Positions 18,464-21,153 of a stretch of DNA of 21,153 nt are shown here, in pieces. The stretch's first letter is position 1; every line of letters starts with the position of its first letter. The position numbers and the translations under genes were made by a program. Source of the stretch: Hypholoma sublateritium FD-334 SS-4 (taxonomy: Eukaryota; Basidiomycota; Agaricomycetes; Agaricales; Strophariaceae); assembly GCA_000827495.1 (NCBI GenBank), contig KN817518.1:1-21153 (forward strand), given 5' to 3'. The notes beneath the pieces are model-generated. The model saw only the letters and a list, made by a program, of their open reading frames with translations, had not been told where the DNA came from and searched no databases.

Positions 18464-19874
18464 ATGCATTCTACATATGTCAGCAGCGCCGCGTCCCGCC
18501 CTCTCGAGCCTCACTCTCCACATCAACCCTCCGCCGAACCTGTGCTTCAGCTTGACCAGAGTGCCGTAGAAAACACCTCATCCTCCTCGTCCTCAACCAC
18601 CTCTGATGACGGCGCCCACGCCCCAGCGCCTCAAAAATACTCGGGAGAGAAAATGTAAGTATTACTTGTCCTGATAGCAATTTAGCTTCCGCATAATGAT
18701 ATGCAGCCCAAGAATTCCTACCAGCGACCACCAGCCCTCCCAGTGGACAGAGCCACCATGGTCTGGCTGGATCGAGACCACCGGCGACGCCCTGCTGATC
18801 CTCGAAGCTGCCCGGCAGGGTCTCATCCCCCGCGTCACCCGCCGCCTCTCCAACGCCGAGCGCCGCGTGATCACCTCCGGTTCCGTGTTCGTCTTTGACG
18901 AGGACGAATCACATATCAAGCGCTGGACGGACGGCTTCTTCTGGACCCCATCGAGGATATTGGGCAATTTTCTGCTCTACCACGAGACCGAGAAGCAGGG
19001 CGGGTCCGCCCGCGCGGACGACGCCGCCCTCAGCCGCCCACGCGCAGACGGCACGCCGGGCATCGACCGCCAGCGCGAGCGCAACCTCATGGGCAGCCTC
19101 ACCGACTCGTACATATTCAAGTCTGACGGGCTTGTGAAAAAGGTCCGTGAGCTCACCCTCCCCCTTCCACGCTGACCGCCCGCACAGACATTCTCCGTGA
19201 CCATTGGCGGCGTCACTCAGCACCTCATCTCGTACTACAAGAACTCCGATGTCGAGACGGGCCGCCTGCGCCCACCGTCGTCCATCCCCGAGATCGCTGC
19301 GCTCCATATTTCCCCCGAGTACCTCGACAAGACCCACTTCCGCATCCCGCCCAAGGTCGAGGTTGGCGCCGACGGCGTCCCGCGCTATCGCGGGGAGGCC
19401 GACGACGCCCCGTCGCCCCCGCCCCCCGCCCCGAGCCCCCCCCTCTCTGACCCCGCGCCTGGGCCCCCCAAGCGCAAGCCCCTACTCGCCTGGGCCCCTT
19501 TACTGCGGCACGCGCCCGCGCCCTCGGAATCCCTGTCTAGCATCTTCCGCGCGGTGCCTGCATTGTCGCCGCACCATTTGTACGCGCCAGACATTGTACC
19601 TTCTCCCAGCACACCCGCCAGCAGCCCAAACGCGGTATCCGGTCCATTCGGCCCGTCCGGCCAATACGCCCCCTTCCCGCGCTGGCAGCCCTCACCGTCC
19701 ACCCAGAATCGCGATAGCATTTCTGACTTGGTGTCTCCGTTATCGCTGCGCTATCAGGGAGACCCGGCCATTGAGCGCGCTCCGCAGGGACAAGGGCGGG
19801 AGCAGCACACTCAGGAGCAGCGGCCACCGTCCGAGTCGCAGACCCACGGCGGGGGCGAGGGCGCGGCGTATTGA
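18464..19874 (+). CDS. WOPR-domain (Gti1/Pac2 family) transcription regulator
   Basis: Exons 18464-18654, 18707-19142 and 19188-19874 give about 437 residues. Introns 18655-18706 (GTAAGT donor) and 19143-19187 keep frame. After a Ser/Pro-rich N-terminus comes the first WOPR half: WSGWIETTGDALLILEAARQ, GLIPRVTRRLSNAERRVI, SGSVFVFDEDES, IKRWTDGFFWTPSRILGNFL, LYHETEK. The second half follows a linker: SDGLVKKTFSVTIGG, QHLISYYKNSDVETGRLRPP, and the helical IPEIAALHISPEYL. The rest is a low-complexity Pro/Ser-rich tail. WOPR proteins (Wor1, Ryp1, Pac2, Gti1) bind DNA through both halves and control morphological switching, development and virulence programmes in fungi; the target here is unknown. 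The domain is complete, so the protein is probably functional. The first exon could instead be joined to the upstream gene. Confidence 0.9.
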
Positions 19875-20499
19875 CCAAGGGGGCACCGGCACCTGGATCT
19901 GAATGCCGGACCGGGGGTCTAACAAACTAACTAACTTAAGATTTGTGTGCCCTTGCACCATAACGGGCCAATGTGTAATAGGATTCGAAGACGAGTAATA
20001 ATCATATCGAGACTCGTAAGCCAGTCCAAACTTACACACAAGGTGTGACATATGTTCTGGCATCTGCTGGGCAACCCAGCGAGCACGTCCTTACGTTGAC
20101 GGAACGCAGCGCTCGACGCGCGCCACGATACTCTCGTTGGTATGATGCGATTAGCAAACAGTCATCCCGTAACGCCCTAACAATTCTACCAGCGTGGAGA
20201 GTGCGAGACGCGCCGCGGCACTGAATATTATAAAAGCAATACTATGAATTACATTCATGGCTACCTATGCAAATCGCTATTATACTTAGTGGAAAATACA
20301 GGCCCTCCCGAGTCCCAGAGCACCCCAGTTTCACAAATTACAAAGGAAATTCAACGACGCGCGATGGAAGCGTTGCCACGTCGCCCCGCTGACGACGAGA
20401 GTGCGATCCATATTCATGATTACCTACTGAGAGCTTTTATAAAATACAAGAAAACTTCGAGACAGCCGTGCGCGTCTCTACACCCCCTTCCCAACCCAC
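19875..20499. other. Region downstream of the WOPR gene, no gene seen
   Basis: AT-rich, then mixed composition. A plus-strand frame from 20244 (with RRPADDESAIHIHDYLLRAF) is open but has no family resemblance and runs on into the minus-strand TAF4-like copy, where it is a shadow frame. Likely 3' UTR and spacer. Confidence 0.4.
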
Positions 20500-20998
20500 G
20501 CAAATCACAACACAAACCAAGCATCTATACCCACCCCCACGCTGCCCCCGCCCGCCGCCGTGCCCCCGCTCGCCCGCGACGACGAACAGCGCATCACCGT
20601 GCACCGTGCCATCCTTCGCCGTCGTCCCGGCGGGCTTCTTCGTCGATACGTAGAGACGCGCCCAGGTGGAGGTGGCGGGGGATGGGGAACCGCCGCAGGA
20701 GTAACAGCAGCAGGGGGGGTGCCCGGCGCAGTGGTCGCGCGGGTAGTGGAGGTAGCGGCGGTGCTGCTAGAGGTTGGCTAGAGGCGGCGGCGGCAGCACC
20801 GCCGACCCGCCCACGTTCGCCACCGTCATCCACGAGTAATTCCCTCCCAAGCCCGCCGCCTGCGTCGCAACCGCGTTCGACATCTTCTTGCGCACGTCTT
20901 CAGACATATTGCGCGCCGTCACCCCCGGGCCGTCCTTCTTCCTCTTCTTCTTCGCCGTGCCGTCGCTCTCCCCACCTTGGCCGTCCGGACCCAAAACA
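20500..20998 (-). pseudogene. TAF4-like C-terminal fragment (copy 2)
   Basis: Minus-strand reading from 20998, after a TTTACCACAG acceptor-like site, gives VLGPDGQGGESDGTAKKKRK, KDGPGVTARNMSEDVRKKMS, NAVATQAAGLGGNYSWMTVA. A different frame further on reads TSTWARLYVSTKKPAGTTAK and then GDALFVVAGERGHGGGRG, as in the tail of fungal TAF4 (TFIID subunit) as I remember it. Because the tail is in another frame and a stop follows PPPPLANL, at least one frameshift or an unrecognised intron is present. Whether an intact gene continues to the right of the window cannot be seen; the second copy at 3640-4010 makes a duplicated fragment more likely. Confidence 0.6.
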
Positions 20999-21028
20999 CT
21001 GTGGTAAACAGTGATGGTTGTCCTGCTA

Positions 21029-21054
21029 CTAATAGCGAGGTCTAATAGCGAGGT
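21029..21054 (+). repeat. 13-base tandem duplication
   Basis: CTAATAGCGAGGT occurs twice head to tail (21029-21041 and 21042-21054), just outside the 5' edge of the TAF4-like fragment. It could be a target-site or repair scar at the fragment border. Confidence 0.7.
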
Positions 21055-21153
21055 CGTCTGTTGGAATATCGCGTGCAAACGTGCAACGCGCGCCCGACTC
21101 TTTCGGTCAGCGCACGGACTCTTTTTGTTATCATTTGAAATTCCTCTCTTGCA

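Noticed and set aside
18419..18558. Final exon of the unknown gene reading FDEWLERCPFTRKSYAFYIC
   Set aside because: Splicing 18304-18418 is possible and gives this frame, but it would overlap the WOPR coding start in another frame; kept only as an alternative.
20244..21014. 256-codon plus-strand frame
   Set aside because: Most of it is the antisense of the TAF4-like fragment, with Ser/Arg/Pro-rich low-complexity content and no family match.
1..21153. CRISPR arrays, tRNA or rRNA genes
   Set aside because: No repeat-spacer pattern, cloverleaf or rRNA core sequence was seen, and the window is eukaryotic.

Overview
The window is nuclear DNA from a filamentous basidiomycete, most likely a mushroom-forming agaricomycete. 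Every gene is cut by short GT-AG introns of about 45-70 bases, some with a clear branch point. The recognisable families are typical of that group: short NACHT-type NLR proteins, a CxC5 protein of KDZ transposons, a WOPR (Gti1/Pac2) regulator, and a conserved protein of unknown function. A few N bases near the left edge show it is draft assembly.

Layout. Bases 1-785 (minus) hold the CxC5 gene, cut by the window edge. From 1117 to 15193 there are four NACHT genes, all on the plus strand: A (1117-3312, broken), B (6918-8934, looks intact), C (9540-11196, short C-terminus) and D (13153-15193, looks intact). A resembles C and B resembles D, so the order A-B-C-D looks like a duplicated two-gene unit. 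Gene A has lost its P-loop half at a 166-base palindromic element flanked by TA, and its third exon is split by a second, 696-base TA-flanked element with terminal inverted repeats.

The spacers between the NACHT genes are GC-rich and filled with decayed fragments of other genes, mostly on the minus strand: a TAF4-like C-terminus (3640-4010, with a second copy at 20500-20998), FG-repeat nucleoporin pieces (5450-5850, 8990-9310, 12216-12850, one with a NUP42-like zinc-finger remnant), and an array of about six GC-rich units of roughly 165 bases (4130-5150).

Right of the NLR cluster, 16277-18314 encodes a multi-exon protein of a family I recognise only as conserved and uncharacterised in agaricomycetes. 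It is followed after about 150 bases by a WOPR-domain transcription regulator (18464-19874). The two may be separate genes or one spliced transcript; the splice phases permit both.

How the genes may work together is inference. The NACHT cluster fits a fast-evolving non-self recognition locus, with different N-terminal exons joined at one conserved phase-1 intron to a common NACHT body. The unknown protein carries a short N-terminal motif that loosely resembles the N-terminus of NLR C, which makes it a weak candidate partner. All exon borders were placed by eye from frame, paralogue comparison and splice signals.
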